DNA from: Curvularia sp. ZM96
Taxonomy: Eukaryota > Ascomycota > Dothideomycetes > Pleosporales > Pleosporaceae
DNA length: 64,000 bases
NCBI GenBank assembly: GCA_022457065.1
Contig: JAJGBQ010000004.1
Location: 1,488,001 to 1,552,000 of the forward strand
Reading direction: 5' to 3'
A program made the translations under genes and the position numbers. A model generated the notes under the pieces. The model did not search any database. It was not told the DNA's origin and saw only the letters and a program-made list of their open reading frames with translations. Below are positions 21,694-32,925 of the stretch, piece by piece (the stretch's first letter is position 1; each line of letters starts with the position of its first letter).

Positions 21694-24365
21694 ATGTCGG
21701 GCCCCCCTCCAGGGCCCGGGCCAGTAAGGGCGATGAGTGTAGGCAATGGTCCTCCAAGCGCAGGCCTACCACCACATGCGGCCATGCCACCACAAGGTGG
21801 CCCTCCGCCGCCGGGCTCCTCAGGGCCGCAATCGCAGCAAAACTTAAACCAAATAGTAGGTGACACTTTCCTTTCACTTCGTATCCAGCCATTTCCTGTT
21901 TCACTTTGACTTGCGTTTGGGGCTGTGGCCATTTGCGGTGAATGCGGGTGTTTGCTGCGACTTTCACCGTCGCTTTGCTGTGCCGCAGTATACACTTTGC
22001 GGTAGTCTCATCTTAGTCTTGAGAACACATACGACGGGCAATCTTGAAATATTCTTCCTACTGCTCGATTTTCCAAGCCTACAGGCATCAGACTTACGCA
22101 CTATCTCGCACGTTATGAGCGGCGCGTCGCGACCATCACCCATGAATACCCTTGGCGACAGTAGATGCTGGTCAACCTCTGTCCCTGATCATGCACGCGT
22201 CCAGGTAACGATGGTCTATTGTTTTAACAAATAAAAAAGCGGAAATCGCAACATGTTATGGATATCCTTGCTGACGTCTACCAAAGGTACTTGAGTATCT
22301 CTCTAAGAAAGGCTATGTCCGCACCGAAGCGATGCTCCGCAAGGAGTCCGAGCCGCAAGCCAACGGTCAGCCTCTCAACGCCCAGAGTACCGAAGCGGGC
22401 GGCGCAAAGTATACAAAAGCATTCGAGCTCTTGCGCAAATACACAGAGGACAACCTGGACCTGTATAGACCGGAGCTGCGGAAGCTATTGTGGCCTGTCT
22501 TTGTCTACTCTTTCTTAGACTTGGTCCGCGACTTCTATACCAAAGATGCGGAGACCTTCTTTGCAGCGTACCAAGGCTTGTTTGAGCGTGACCACGACGA
22601 GGACGTCAAGACGCTCCGGCAAGTGCGGTTACAATCACATCTGCAGGAGAGCAGAATCGCGAAACTATACCTTGACAACAAGTACCGAATAACTTTGACG
22701 ACGATGCCGTTTTTCAACCTCATTCAGTTCCTGGAATCTAAGCACTTTGACGGCGGTTCGACCATAATAGATGTCATTCGAGAACATCTCAACATTGTCA
22801 CAGTCGACAGGACAGCAACCGCGGAGAAGAGCATAGCTGCGATCCTTGCTAGTGGACAGGGTGACGATGAGCTTCCCGCAGAGGACGAAGGTATTCCAGG
22901 ACACGCACCTGGTCACCCTCTTACAGCGCGCCACGACCCCGAAGCAGATGCTGCGCGAATAAGGTTACAACTAGGCGCGTATCCACAGGAGCCGGAATTA
23001 CAAGACGATGTCCGCGCTGCATTGCAGGAAGAAGACGCCAAAGCCGCGCCGAGACCAGGGCAGTCAAGTCTGGTGGACGAGTTCGAGCAACGTATCAAGC
23101 GCGAGCCTACGGAGGATGGGCCTTCGCGTGAATTTGTTCCTTTGCCGCCTTCACTTGCGCGCGATGTGTCCATGGAAGTACAAAAGATCATCGAGCACCG
23201 AGATCGATACAAGATGGAGGGTAGAACCGGCGGAGTTGGACCCGCTGTCAGTGTCACTATGTACACTTTTCACAACACATACGACAGGTAAGTCGACCGG
23301 GTTCTAGTACATGTGGTGCATTATTGACATTATGGCAGTATCAATTGCATAGACTTCTCTGGGGACAACAAGCTCGTCGCTGCTGGCATGAGTGAGTCCT
23401 ATATTCGCGTCTGGTCCATGGATGGCAGCCCCCTCACCTCACCAACCGACAACCCGGACACCCAACCATCATCCTCAAGACGGTTGATCGGCCACTCGGG
23501 TCCGGTTTACGCAGTTGCCTTTTCCCCCTCCACAGCCAACCCTTATCCTTCAGGACCTCCTACAAATTCAGAATGCCTCCTCTCCTGCTCGGAAGACAAG
23601 ACAGTCCGCCTATGGTCTTTGGAGACATTCACCTGCCTTGTTGCTTACCGCGGCCATGACAACCCTGTCTGGGATCTCCAATGGGGACCTTATGGCCACT
23701 ACTTCCTGACTGGCTCGAACGACCGAACTGCGCGTCTGTGGTCGACAGATCACATTGAGCCTCTTCGCATCTACGTTGGCCACGATAATGATGTTGATTG
23801 CGTCGCCTTCCACCCTAACAACCTGTACGTCTTCACAGGGTCGTGTGATCGCACAGTACGCATGTGGCATATTGCTGGTGGCAACTGCTTGCGTCTCTTC
23901 ACCGGTCATACGGGCAATGTTACAGCCATATCCTGTTCCCCTGACGGCAAGACACTGGCTTCCGCAGACGACGCAGGCAACATTATTCTCTGGACACTAG
24001 AGACTGGTCGCAGGCGGAAACGTATGCGCGGACATGGCAAGGGTGGTATTTGGTCTCTGTCTTGGAGCGTTGAGTCGAGTGTCCTCGTCTCGGCCGGTGC
24101 AGACAAAACCGTTCGAGTCTGGGACGTGCTGCAAGAGACTAGCGACAAAGCCGCTGATGGAGCAGCTGCAAAGACGGACGGCGCAATGACGACAAAGGGC
24201 GCCAGTGGAACGACAGTCACTGGTAAGAAGGCAAACAAGGAGACTGGTGTGTCGGCCGATCAGATCAGCGTATTCCCGACCAAGGACAGCCCCGTGTACA
24301 AAGTGCAGTTTACCAGGATGAACTTGGTACTCGCCGGTGGCGCGTATTTGCCCCAACGTTCTTAG
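21694..24365 (+). CDS. TAF5: TFIID subunit TAF5 (WD40)
   Basis: Three exons (21694-21855, 22287-23287, 23339-24365) give 729 residues. TAF5 is a scaffold subunit shared by TFIID and, in many fungi, SAGA. A Pro/Gly-rich N-terminus leads into a LisH motif (LNQIVLEYLSKKGYVRTEAML), whose coding sequence is restored only by joining 21855 to 22287. The TAF5 NTD2 domain follows (KYTKAFELLRKYTEDNLDLYRPELRKLL onward, about residues 95-225). A linker leads to a C-terminal WD40 propeller starting near residue 385 with repeats headed GHSGPVYAVAFS, GHDNPVWDLQW, GHDNDVDCVAFHP, GHTGNVTAISCSPDG and GHGKGGIWSLSW. The final YKVQFTRMNLVLAGG is a TAF5 signature. The first intron is 431 nt, eight times longer than its neighbours, and contains a possible cassette exon (see findings). 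Confidence 0.95.
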
Positions 24366-24703
24366 GTTGTTGGCATGAGTAAGGTGTTCGTGGTGTGCAA
24401 CTGATTTCTCGGGAGGCTTTGGGGTAAAAATTCTTCAAATTAGTAGTCATTAACATACCCATATGGAACAACGGTTCTCATTCCAATACTATTTGTTTAA
24501 CTCGAGTGCTCAGAGCTACAAGTATTTAGGATGCTTTGAATGGCACAAGACCAAGCTGACGTTGTAGTTGATATACGGGTGTTGCGTTTGTTGGGTATCT
24601 TTATGAAGAGCCAACTAACATCACCTCAATCGCTTCTGCCCCTTCATCATCCACCACTAATCACCATCCTGCTTCTGAGCCGGCCTTCCTCTATGTGATA
24701 AAC
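24366..24703. other. 3' flank of TAF5, no supported gene
   Basis: No coding signal is seen between the TAF5 stop and the gene remnant that follows. Confidence 0.45.
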
Positions 24704-25089
24704 ATGCCTAGCGACGGTTCAACGAGCTGGCCTGGTTCGAGCAGAACAATCTATTCAACGCTCGGCAAAACCTAATTGAGAACGCTCGCTTCTTACAAGC
24801 CGCTAGATATGTTGTAAATCTGCGATGCGCTCAATACGCTGCCGCAGGACTGCGAGACCTGGAAGCTACTGACTGTTGACCCGAAGCAGACACAATAGTC
24901 TTGTTCGAGACTTATCTAATGTGTACAAAGGACATGCTGCATCTGGCTGAGACATCAGTACCGGCTGAGTGTCACAAGCTATTCGTAACTATGCTCACGT
25001 CCACATACTCTCAAGATCCTCGAGCAAGCGCAGAGTCGAGCGCGTCCATGCAATCAATCGACAGATGTTCTGCAAGGGATCAACCGTAG
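24704..25089 (+). pseudogene. Decayed small gene (about 125 codons, two lesions)
   Basis: Not recognised. From 24712 a frame with protein-like composition (RFNELAWFEQNN, then LIENARFLQAARYVVNLR, then AQYAAAGLRDLEA) runs to a TGA at 24877-24879. It then continues in the same frame for 69 more codons (starting DTIVLFETYLMCTKDMLHL, then AETSVPAECHKLF) to a TAG at 25087-25089. The nearest ATG (24704) is one base out of frame with it. One frameshift plus one internal stop therefore interrupt what looks like a single helical protein. Alternatively, 24712 follows a CCTAG that could be a splice acceptor, which would remove the first lesion but not the second. Translation of the two halves looks homogeneous, supporting a single ancestral gene. 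Confidence 0.45.
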
Positions 25090-25105
25090 TCCTGGTGACC
25101 GTCTC

Positions 25106-25573
25106 TCATCCCGTCATACTCTGATCACCGTCTCGATCGCCAGCTGGAGCTGCAGGCTGGCCAAGTTCCCTTAGAGAAGCCTTGAGTTGAGCAATACGCG
25201 CTTCCAGGTCTTCAATCTCATCCTCCTGGTCTTCCAGCGAGCGGTCAATGTCCGGTAGTGACATGACGGCGCGTCGTGCCTTTTGGATCTTTAGGCGTAT
25301 GTCGTTGGCGGCCGTCGCGACATGCTGGATTTCCAGAGGGCCGTCTGCAGAAGGCTGCGCGGGGGTAGGGGTGGCAGCAGGCGGCTGGGCAGAGGTCTCG
25401 AGGATTCGCTTGAGCAGCTTGTGGAGGTCGGGCAGGACGTCGAAGGCAGAGGGCGCAGGGGGTGCCGGAGCAGTTGCGGAAGGCGGGGGCGGATGAGCCG
25501 GCGTGGTTGAACCCGCAGGCGGAACAGAGGCTCGCGCCGAGGTGGCGGCGTATGGCGTCGCTGCTGCAGACAT
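25106..25573 (-). CDS. MED9: Mediator complex subunit 9 (Cse2)
   Basis: Single exon, 155 residues from the ATG at 25573. MED9 belongs to the Mediator middle module. The first 55 residues are Ala/Pro/Ser-rich. The Med9 fold follows: FDVLPDLHKLLKRILETSA, then IQHVATAANDIRLKIQKARRAV, a short loop MSLPDIDRSLE, and a C-terminal coiled coil (EDEIEDLEARIAQLKASLREL). The acidic end closes the protein. The frame stays open for another 114 codons upstream but has no ATG, so that part is leader. It is the third Pol II initiation-machinery gene within 5 kb. Confidence 0.87.
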   Translation of the reverse strand: MSAAATPYAATSARASVPPAGSTTPAHPPPPSATAPAPPAPSAFDVLPDLHKLLKRILETSAQPPAATPTPAQPSADGPLEIQHVATAANDIRLKIQKARRAVMSLPDIDRSLEDQEDEIEDLEARIAQLKASLRELGQPAAPAGDRDGDQSMTG

Positions 25574-27372
25574 GTGTGTAGATTTCCAGGCAGCCGGGTG
25601 GAAATGCCAAGCGTGGTGTTGAGTCTCGACGCGGGGGATGACGCGCTTTCGTTGGTAGTTGGGTGAGGTCGGAAGGGACGCTACTGATTGGACAATTCCT
25701 CCATGCTCAGCTGAGGTACCCTTTGTACTACCACACCTGCAGCTTCGTACCCTCAGCTCCGCCACAAGAAAAAAGTAAGCCCTCTGCCACTCTGCAAATG
25801 CAGCGGGGTAGAGGAGAAGCTTCTTTTTCTTTCTTTCAGTTGAGGGGTTTGCATCCGGGATATCTACTGGCTTGTCGTTGACTGTTTTTTGTTCCCAGAG
25901 TCGGGACCTGCTCAAATATCGAACATCGCTTTGCTAAAATGAATGGCTACAAGATGATCGAGGCATTCTCATGTCCACGAATAGATCACTCAACTGGGCT
26001 GAAACTAGTTGGTCAGATCTCTGGTACCATTTGTTTGGGCATTGAACGGAATTGCAGATGGACCGTGCAGGTTCTGTTTGGTTATCAATTTCAGTCACCG
26101 GTCACTAGTTGTGGCTTTTTTAGTAGCTTTTAGTGCTAGGGAAAGTTATACCAACTTTGATCATCAATGTAAAGGCTGATTGGCAGGTGTAGTATATCGA
26201 TCCAGTCAGGCTGACAGACAGCTCAGCTCAGTATTAACAGAATTGGAGGTGGAGCGCACGTGACTCCAATATGCAACGGGTGATCGAAACCAATAGCTGC
26301 AAAGTACGTGGAGTGCTTGACAGCCGCCTCCAGTAACCGCAAGGAATGGTCGAGCACTAAGCAGGGTTTCGATGCTTAGCAAGAACGCTAACAAACTAAG
26401 CCTCTGGTTATGTAACTGTAGCTAAAAGTCCTGCCAAACACTGCCCAGTCCCAGCTTCAATTTACTACACCTACACATTCCACTTAGAGAATCTGAAGTG
26501 TGCTCCGAGGCTCATGGTATCGGTTCTTCGCGTGAAACCACAGTCCGACCCCACGCCGTACTAAGTGCTCCGCTAGAACAGGTCATTGGCTACCGAGAAC
26601 ATGTACGCTACTTCAAAGCAAACTAAGATGCATATATGCTGTATGGCTGCAGATAAGCGCACATCTGTAACTAGACTACAGTGATACACGCCTATCAAGA
26701 GCGTCCGAGGACATAAGTCTTTCCAAGGTCGAGACCAAAAAGCATATGATCCAAAATGCTCCTTATGCAGCCACTGGACGAGCTTACGTTGACGACAGTC
26801 TGGCTGTCGTATCTGCACGATAATGTGGCATACAACAGGTGATGGTGGACTGCTGCAAAAGCTTACGCAACAAAACGCCACATCGGGATCTCAACGAAAT
26901 TTCAGCAGCTTGAGCAAGCATCGCTAGACAGTGGTGGATAAACATAACTTCAAGGCTTGTCGGAAACGTGTATCCCATTCAACTTTACAATAGTCGAGAC
27001 ACAGTTGTGCTGAAGGCAAGAGGAAAGGAGAGTCTTTTCAAGAGGACAAACTACTCAAATAGAAAGGCTGATCGATCAAACAAGTTTTGAGGGCTGCATA
27101 AGTTCTCGCGGGAGGTCAAATTAGTGGCATTAGTGCTTTGAAATACTTTTGATCAACATTTAACGTCTTGAAAAGTATGTTCGTCTGATATCTACAGATC
27201 CAGTTAGTGTCTGGTGTAGTACAGGGATATGAGAAGAGGCATGAAGCTCGAAAGTGCATAAATAACAGCCTATATGACGCTTATGAAGCATCACCACAGT
27301 ATTCAAGGACTTTCCTCAAAGCCTTCTCAAGAATCTTTTCAAGACCTTTGAGTCACGTCTTCGTATCCAACC
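25574..27372. other. Gene-poor AT-richer island
   Basis: 1.8 kb without a supported gene. Base composition is visibly more AT-rich than the flanks from about 26.1 kb. A CACGTG occurs at 26257-26262. A TATA-like run (GCATAAATAAC) at 27258-27268 lies about 105 bp before the cysteine-rich secreted protein gene and probably serves it. Short reading frames here have no family features. No inverted terminal repeats or transposase motifs were seen. Confidence 0.45.
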
Positions 27373-28319
27373 ATGAAGTGCTTCACCATTCTTGCAATCT
27401 TTGCTGCCGCTTTTGCGGCGCCAGCTCCAGAGAGCCAGGTGGTTATGGACACTCCTGCCACGTACAACGAACATGATGGCAATTCCCCACATGTTGAAGT
27501 TAACGTCTACTTGAACGGAGGTAAGGAGATCCTTCATCATAACCACTTATGCTTCAAATCCTTTCTGAATGTATCTAACATACCTACAGAAGCACCTGTA
27601 TCCGACACTAGTTCGGCCTTTCGTTGTTACTACTGCGGCAACCAAGCCACCAATGATCTACGAACTACTGCTGTATGTAAGACAGCGAGTGGAAAGATCA
27701 AACCCTGTGGATCTAAGGAAGATGGTGTGGGCTGCGTGGATTCCAAATTTACCAAAGCCCAATTTGGGAGGGAGTGCGGTATAGTCGGCTGCATTTCTAC
27801 TGCCGAGACTTGCTCTTCTTCCTCGAAGCCCAATGATCAAGAAGGTACTTCTCATAACTCCTTGGAATTCTGATGGAATACAGCTAAATTTGTGCTGTAG
27901 AAGCGCCTGTATCCGACACCAATGACCCAGGCCGCCGTTGTTACGACTGCGGCAGCCAGACTCTAGATGATCTGCGAACAACTGCAGTCTGTGGCAAGTA
28001 CAGTGGCAATGCTAGACTCTGCGGATCTAAAGGACCTATGAGTTGTGTTAGCTCTACACTCAGTGAAGAACAATTTTCCAGAGAGTGCGGTATCGTTGGC
28101 TGCAGATCTGCTATAAAGACTTGCCCTTCCTCTTCAAAATATCAGAATCAAGAAGGTAGCTACTTGAACGAACTCTAGGAAGGTCTGTTTTCAACACAAC
28201 CTATGATTGCATGGACAAACAACTAACGTCATTCTGCAGAGACTCCTTCATCGTATACCTCTATTGCTGCTGTGGCCACTCGATGTTCGATTGCAGGCGC
28301 AATGACAGAACTTCTTTGA
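27373..28319 (+). CDS. Secreted cysteine-rich protein with two exon-encoded repeat modules
   Basis: Four exons (27373-27520, 27590-27844, 27901-28155, 28240-28319) give 245 residues. Exon 1 encodes a signal peptide (MKCFTILAIFAAAFAAPAPE) and a short spacer. Exons 2 and 3 are both exactly 255 nt and encode two copies of one module, each opening EAPVSDT. Each has eight Cys spaced C-x2-C-x13-C-x9-C-x7/8-C-x13-C-x4-C-x6-C, with shared strings such as DLRTTAVC and ECGIVGC. Exon 4 encodes a 26-residue tail with one Cys. All three introns are phase 1, so the module exons are symmetric and can duplicate without shifting the frame. No known family is recognised. The island setting and secretion suggest an effector or a surface-adhesion role, as inference. 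Confidence 0.77.
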
Positions 28320-29141
28320 TAACGGCGGTTACCCGTCGCAAGTTCAATTGGAAGATGAGTGCATAGGACAAGGATTGAGAGTTACGTTGCCAGACTCGGG
28401 ATAAAAGCAAGGAAGAACTTGAGGAATAGTACTTTGATTTAGTTTGTAATGACCGTTTTCACCCTCACTTTCTTTAAAACATCACGTACGGGAAGGAAAC
28501 GCACAACCGATCTACGAAGCAACGGAGCTAGGCTCATGTAGACAGTATCGCTACAAGCAATGGATGATCACTTTAGTACCCTATTCAATGCCTATGTTGA
28601 ACCTTCATCATTGCTAGTATATCAAACATGGTCTATTATCATACTCGATTGGATTGAGAACTGACTATGAGACAGGACCGCATTACAAAAGACATATATA
28701 ACCAGTCTATGTATTTAACATGACAAGAAGCGAGAGTCAGATGAAGGGATATCGATGTTTGTGTCTAACGCTTTGGCGTACTGGATGCAGTCTGAAATCA
28801 TGCAATGTATTAGCAGAGAAGCACTGAAGGCCTTGGCATAACTTGAGTGTTGCAAACTAGGTTGCATGAAGAGAGACAGGGCAGTATTGGCAGCATTTGA
28901 GAGAATGAAACGGTAGTGTAACTGGGAGTGGGCAGAGAAGCGGACGCCAAGGCGGAGGTCGGAGATGGGGTGACGTTGGTCGGCCATGCTTTTTCGCAGT
29001 CCGACATGGCCCCACCAGCCCTGCCCCTCCCCCGATAACTAAATTCACCGTCTTCTCCTCGAGCCCTTTAATTCCTCGATTAATCATATCCTCAAATTAT
29101 TCATCCTCGCCTCTATTGCTTTACCTGGTTGATCTGCAATC
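28320..29141. other. Intergenic region, no supported gene
   Basis: 3' flank of the cysteine-rich gene and 5' flank of phosphoglycerate mutase. A pyrimidine-rich stretch at 29045-29130 precedes the mutase ATG, as is usual for highly expressed fungal glycolytic genes. Confidence 0.5.
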
Positions 29142-30810
29142 ATGGCCAAGGTCGATCAGAAAGCCGTTCTCATCGTCATTGATGGTTGGGGTATTGCGAC
29201 TGAGAAGTCACGCAAAGATGGCGACGCCATTCTTGCGGCCGATACTCCTACCATGGACGAGTTTGCGCGGGAAGGTTCCAAGACTGCGCAAGGATACACC
29301 GAATTGGAGGCTTCCTCCCTCGCTGTCGGTCTTCCAGAAGGCCTGATGGGCAACAGCGAAGTCGGCCACTTGAACATCGGCGCAGGGCGCGTTGTATGGC
29401 AGGACTCGGTCCGGATTGGCCAGACGATTAAGAACGGAAAACTCAAGGATGTCGAGAACATCAAAAAGTCATTCCAGCGTGCCATTGACGGAAACGGCAG
29501 GCTGCACTTCTGCGGTCTCGTTTCAGATGGAGGTGTGCACTCCCACATGGACCACCTCATCGCACTGCTCAAGGTTGCAAAGGAGCAGGGCGTTCCAAAG
29601 GCCTACATCCACTTTTTCGGAGATGGCCGAGACACAGACCCCAAGTCGGCCGTTGGATACATGGAGACTTTGCTCAAAGCGACCAAGGAGATCGGCCTCG
29701 GTGAGATCGCAACAGTGGTCGGGCGTTACTACATCATGGACCGCGACAAGCGATGGGACCGTGTCGAGTTGGGTATGAAGGGACTGGTTACAGGAGAAGG
29801 CGAGGAAAGCAGCGATCCGGTTGCGACCATCAAGGAACGATACGCAAAGGACGAGAATGACGAGTTTTTGAAGCCCATCATCGTGGGAGGAAAGGAGCGG
29901 AGAATACAAGGTCAGTCGCTAAATAGAGTACCTGCATGTCTGCTTGCTGATTCGTCCATCCAGATGACGACACTGTCTTCTTCTTCAACTACCGCTCCGA
30001 CCGTGTACGCGAGATTACCCAACTGCTGGGTGACGTCGATCGTTCGCCCAAGCCGGATTTCCCATACCCCAAGAACATCCACCTCACGACCATGACTTCG
30101 TATAACCCCAAGTACACATTCAACATTGCCTTTGAGCCCCAGCGCATGACGGACGTTCTTGCAGAGACACTTGGCAAGCAGGGCGTGAAGCAGTGTCACG
30201 TTGCAGAGACGGAGAAGTACGCTCACGTCACATTCTTCTTCAACGGTGGTGTAGAAAAGCAGTTTGAAAATGAGGAGCGCGAGATGGTGCCATCGCCCAA
30301 GGTAGCAACGTACGATCTAGAGCCCAAGATGAGCGCTATGGCGGTTGCCGACAAGCTCTGCGAGCGCATCCGAACAGGCAAGTTTGAATTCCTCATGAAC
30401 AACTTTGCCCCACCAGACATGGTTGGCCACACCGGAGTTTACAAGGCAGCCATTGAGGCGTGCACGGAGACGGACAAAGCCATCAAGAAGGTATATGACC
30501 AGTGCAAAGAGAGCGGATACGTCTTGTTTGTTACTGCTGATCACGGGTAAGTCTGATGCTCTTCTTGGTGGAAAGGAGAAAGAAATAACATTCGTTTAGT
30601 AATGCGGAAGAAATGCTTACCGAAGAGGGCACGCCCAAGACTTCGCACACAACTAACAAGGTGCCTTTCGTCATGGCCAACGCCCCTCAAGGCTGGAGCC
30701 TGAAGAAGACGGACGGCGTGCTGGGTGATGTCGCCCCCACTGTGCTTGCCGTCATGGGTCTTCAACAACCAGAAGACATGGACTGTCACAGCCTGCTCAT
30801 CAAGTCATAA
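29142..30810 (+). CDS. 2,3-bisphosphoglycerate-independent phosphoglycerate mutase
   Basis: Three exons (29142-29910, 29964-30546, 30600-30810) give 520 residues, full length for the family. It interconverts 3- and 2-phosphoglycerate in glycolysis using a phosphoserine intermediate and two metal ions. Motifs in order: VLIVIDGWG (first metal Asp), GLMGNSEVGHLNIGAGR with the catalytic Ser near residue 72, FCGLVSDGGVHSH, FFGDGRDTDPKSA, GRYYIMDRDKRWDR, NYRSDR, NFAPPDMVGHTG and VTADHGNAEEM across the last splice junction. All metal ligands appear intact. It belongs to the alkaline phosphatase superfamily and is not related to the cofactor-dependent enzyme of yeast. Confidence 0.97.
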
Positions 30811-31578
30811 GGCATTGAGGATGATTCAATCCTCTGCCTATTCTTGGTTCCAGCACTGGCATTTTCGCCTGTTGTTTCGTTGTCATACGCATTTGACGCG
30901 AAGACGTTTGTTCAAAGAGGTAGACGACATTAGACCAACAGCAAATAGACATTTGATTGTTATGAAGTTGTGGCCTGCATTATAATATCCTTTGGTACAT
31001 AGATCGTTCTGGGCATAGGCACTCCCGCAATGAGGCTGATTTGTAGTTTTGGCCACCAATCAACAATCGCCTTGTCTTGGCAACGACAAGGGTGATCTCT
31101 CCAGCGGGGAGATCGTGTGGACCCCTCCTCCGGTTCACGCGTTGCATATCACACCAATCTTCTCTTCTAGCGTTCACTCTGCTTTGGATGTGCTACATGT
31201 TGTTCTTCATATAACAGCTCCTCGAATTTTGGTCTACCCGATCAACTCTGATTACGAAGAAGATACCCCGCTGCGTGCATCACGAGACTATCTACGCTGT
31301 CTGCATCGTATAGCAACCAGGCCAAACACGCCGACCTTCCACCAAACCCTCATCGTCGCTGTTAAACAGTAGAGTTCACTTCGAGAAACACTGCTCAAAA
31401 GCTTGGGTCCCCACCCGCCTTTCTCTCACGAATCTTACCTTGTCAGCGGTCGATACCCAGCTCCAGATCTCAGCGCCCAACCGTGCCCTCACAAGACCCA
31501 TCTTCCCACGCCGCACGTTGCACCAGTCTGCCGTAAACCCTACGACAACGCCCTCTAGACGACGACCGAAGCGCAAAC
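30811..31578. other. Intergenic region, no supported gene
   Basis: Between phosphoglycerate mutase and the CaM kinase gene. The 300 bases before the kinase ATG are CT/AC-rich, as in fungal 5' leaders. A 107-codon open frame at 31049-31372 has no recognisable feature. Confidence 0.45.
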
Positions 31579-32925
31579 ATGGCAACCAAGACTTCGAACG
31601 GGGGATCTGGAACACAGCCACCACAAACACCCCAGGTTCAGCCTTGCAGATACAAGACGGGCAAGACCTTGGGAGCAGGAAGCTACTCGGTAGTCAAAGA
31701 ATGCGTGCACATCGATACAGGGCGATACTATGCCGCAAAGGTTATCAACAAGAGGCTTATGGCTGGTCGGGAACACATGGTTGGTTGAATGTTGAGTGAT
31801 CAGAGAATGCATTCGCTGACACGGGCTAGGTCAGGAACGAGATCGCAGTCTTGAAAAGAGTGTCTATGGGTCACAGGAACATCCTAACACTGGTCGATTA
31901 CTTCGAGACCATGAACAACTGTGTGTATTCACTTGTTCAGAGCTGGACATATGGCTAACCCAGAAATAGTGTATCTCGTCACCGATCTTGCGCTTGGAGG
32001 CGAGCTTTTTGACCGCATCTGTCGCAAAGGAAACTACTACGAATCCGATGCCGGCGACCTGATCCGGGCTACACTGTCTGCAGTCGCATATCTTCACGAC
32101 CACGGAATTGTGCACCGAGATTTGAAGCCAGAGAACCTGTTGTTCCGGACACCAGAGGACAACGCTGATCTGCTTATCGCTGATTTTGGACTTTCTCGCA
32201 TCATGGACGAGGAGCAATTCCATGTTCTAACGACAACTTGTGGCACGCCAGGCTATATGGCGCCTGAGATATTCAGGAAGACGGGTCACGGCAAGCCAGT
32301 GTAAGAAAACCAACGATTCGCAGGAGTTTACCGCTGACCAATTCATAGTGATATCTGGGCCATTGGTGTCATCACGTATTTTCTACTCTGCGGCTACACC
32401 CCCTTCGACCGCGACTCCAACCTTGAAGAGATGCAGGCCATCTTGGTTGCTGATTACTCTTTTACACCTTTGGAATACTGGAGAGGTGTCTCCCTTACTG
32501 CGCGCGAGTTCATCCGTCGGTGCTTGACCGTTGACCCTGCAGCGCGCATGACGGCTCACGAAGCTTTATCTCATCCTTGGATCACCGAGCTCGGCAAGAA
32601 CAACGCTGATGGTGAAGAGGACCTACTGCCCACCGTCAAGAAGAACTTCAACGCTCGGCGCACGCTCCACGCTGCTATTGACACCATCCGTGCCATCAAC
32701 CAGCTTAGGGCAGGTGGCGCTGCAGGCATGATGGACGGCCAGCGATCAGCCGAACCCCGACGAGGGGCGCCTCATGCGCGTATCCCTCAGCCGGCGGATG
32801 AGCCCGATGATCCAATGGAAATCGACAGCAGGGGAAACGGCCATGGTCAGACTGAAGAGATGATTCAGGAACAGGAGCGAAGGATCAGAGAGACACAACA
32901 GGGTCTCTGGGGGAAGCGATCATGA
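31579..32925 (+). CDS. Calcium/calmodulin-dependent protein kinase I-type
   Basis: Four exons (31579-31779, 31830-31920, 31970-32300, 32349-32925) give 399 residues. The kinase domain starts at about residue 24: glycine loop GKTLGAGSYSVV, ATP-binding Lys54 in YAAK, HRDLKPEN with catalytic Asp148, DFG Asp169, and the activation segment TTCGTPGYMAPE with the T-loop Thr expected for CaMKK control. The C-lobe follows (DIWAIGVITYFLLCGYTPF) and ends with HPWI. The tail after about residue 300 (VKKNFNARRTLHAAIDTIRA) has the basic-amphipathic autoinhibitory and calmodulin-binding character of CaMKI. A Gln/Glu-rich end completes it. Fungal orthologs act in stress, growth and infection signalling. Confidence 0.94.

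Noticed and set aside
25574..25915. In-frame open upstream extension of MED9
   Set aside because: No ATG in the 114 extra codons and composition unlike Mediator; treated as leader.
26573..26978. Frames in the gene-poor island as transposon remnants
   Set aside because: No transposase or reverse transcriptase motif, and no terminal repeats could be seen by eye.
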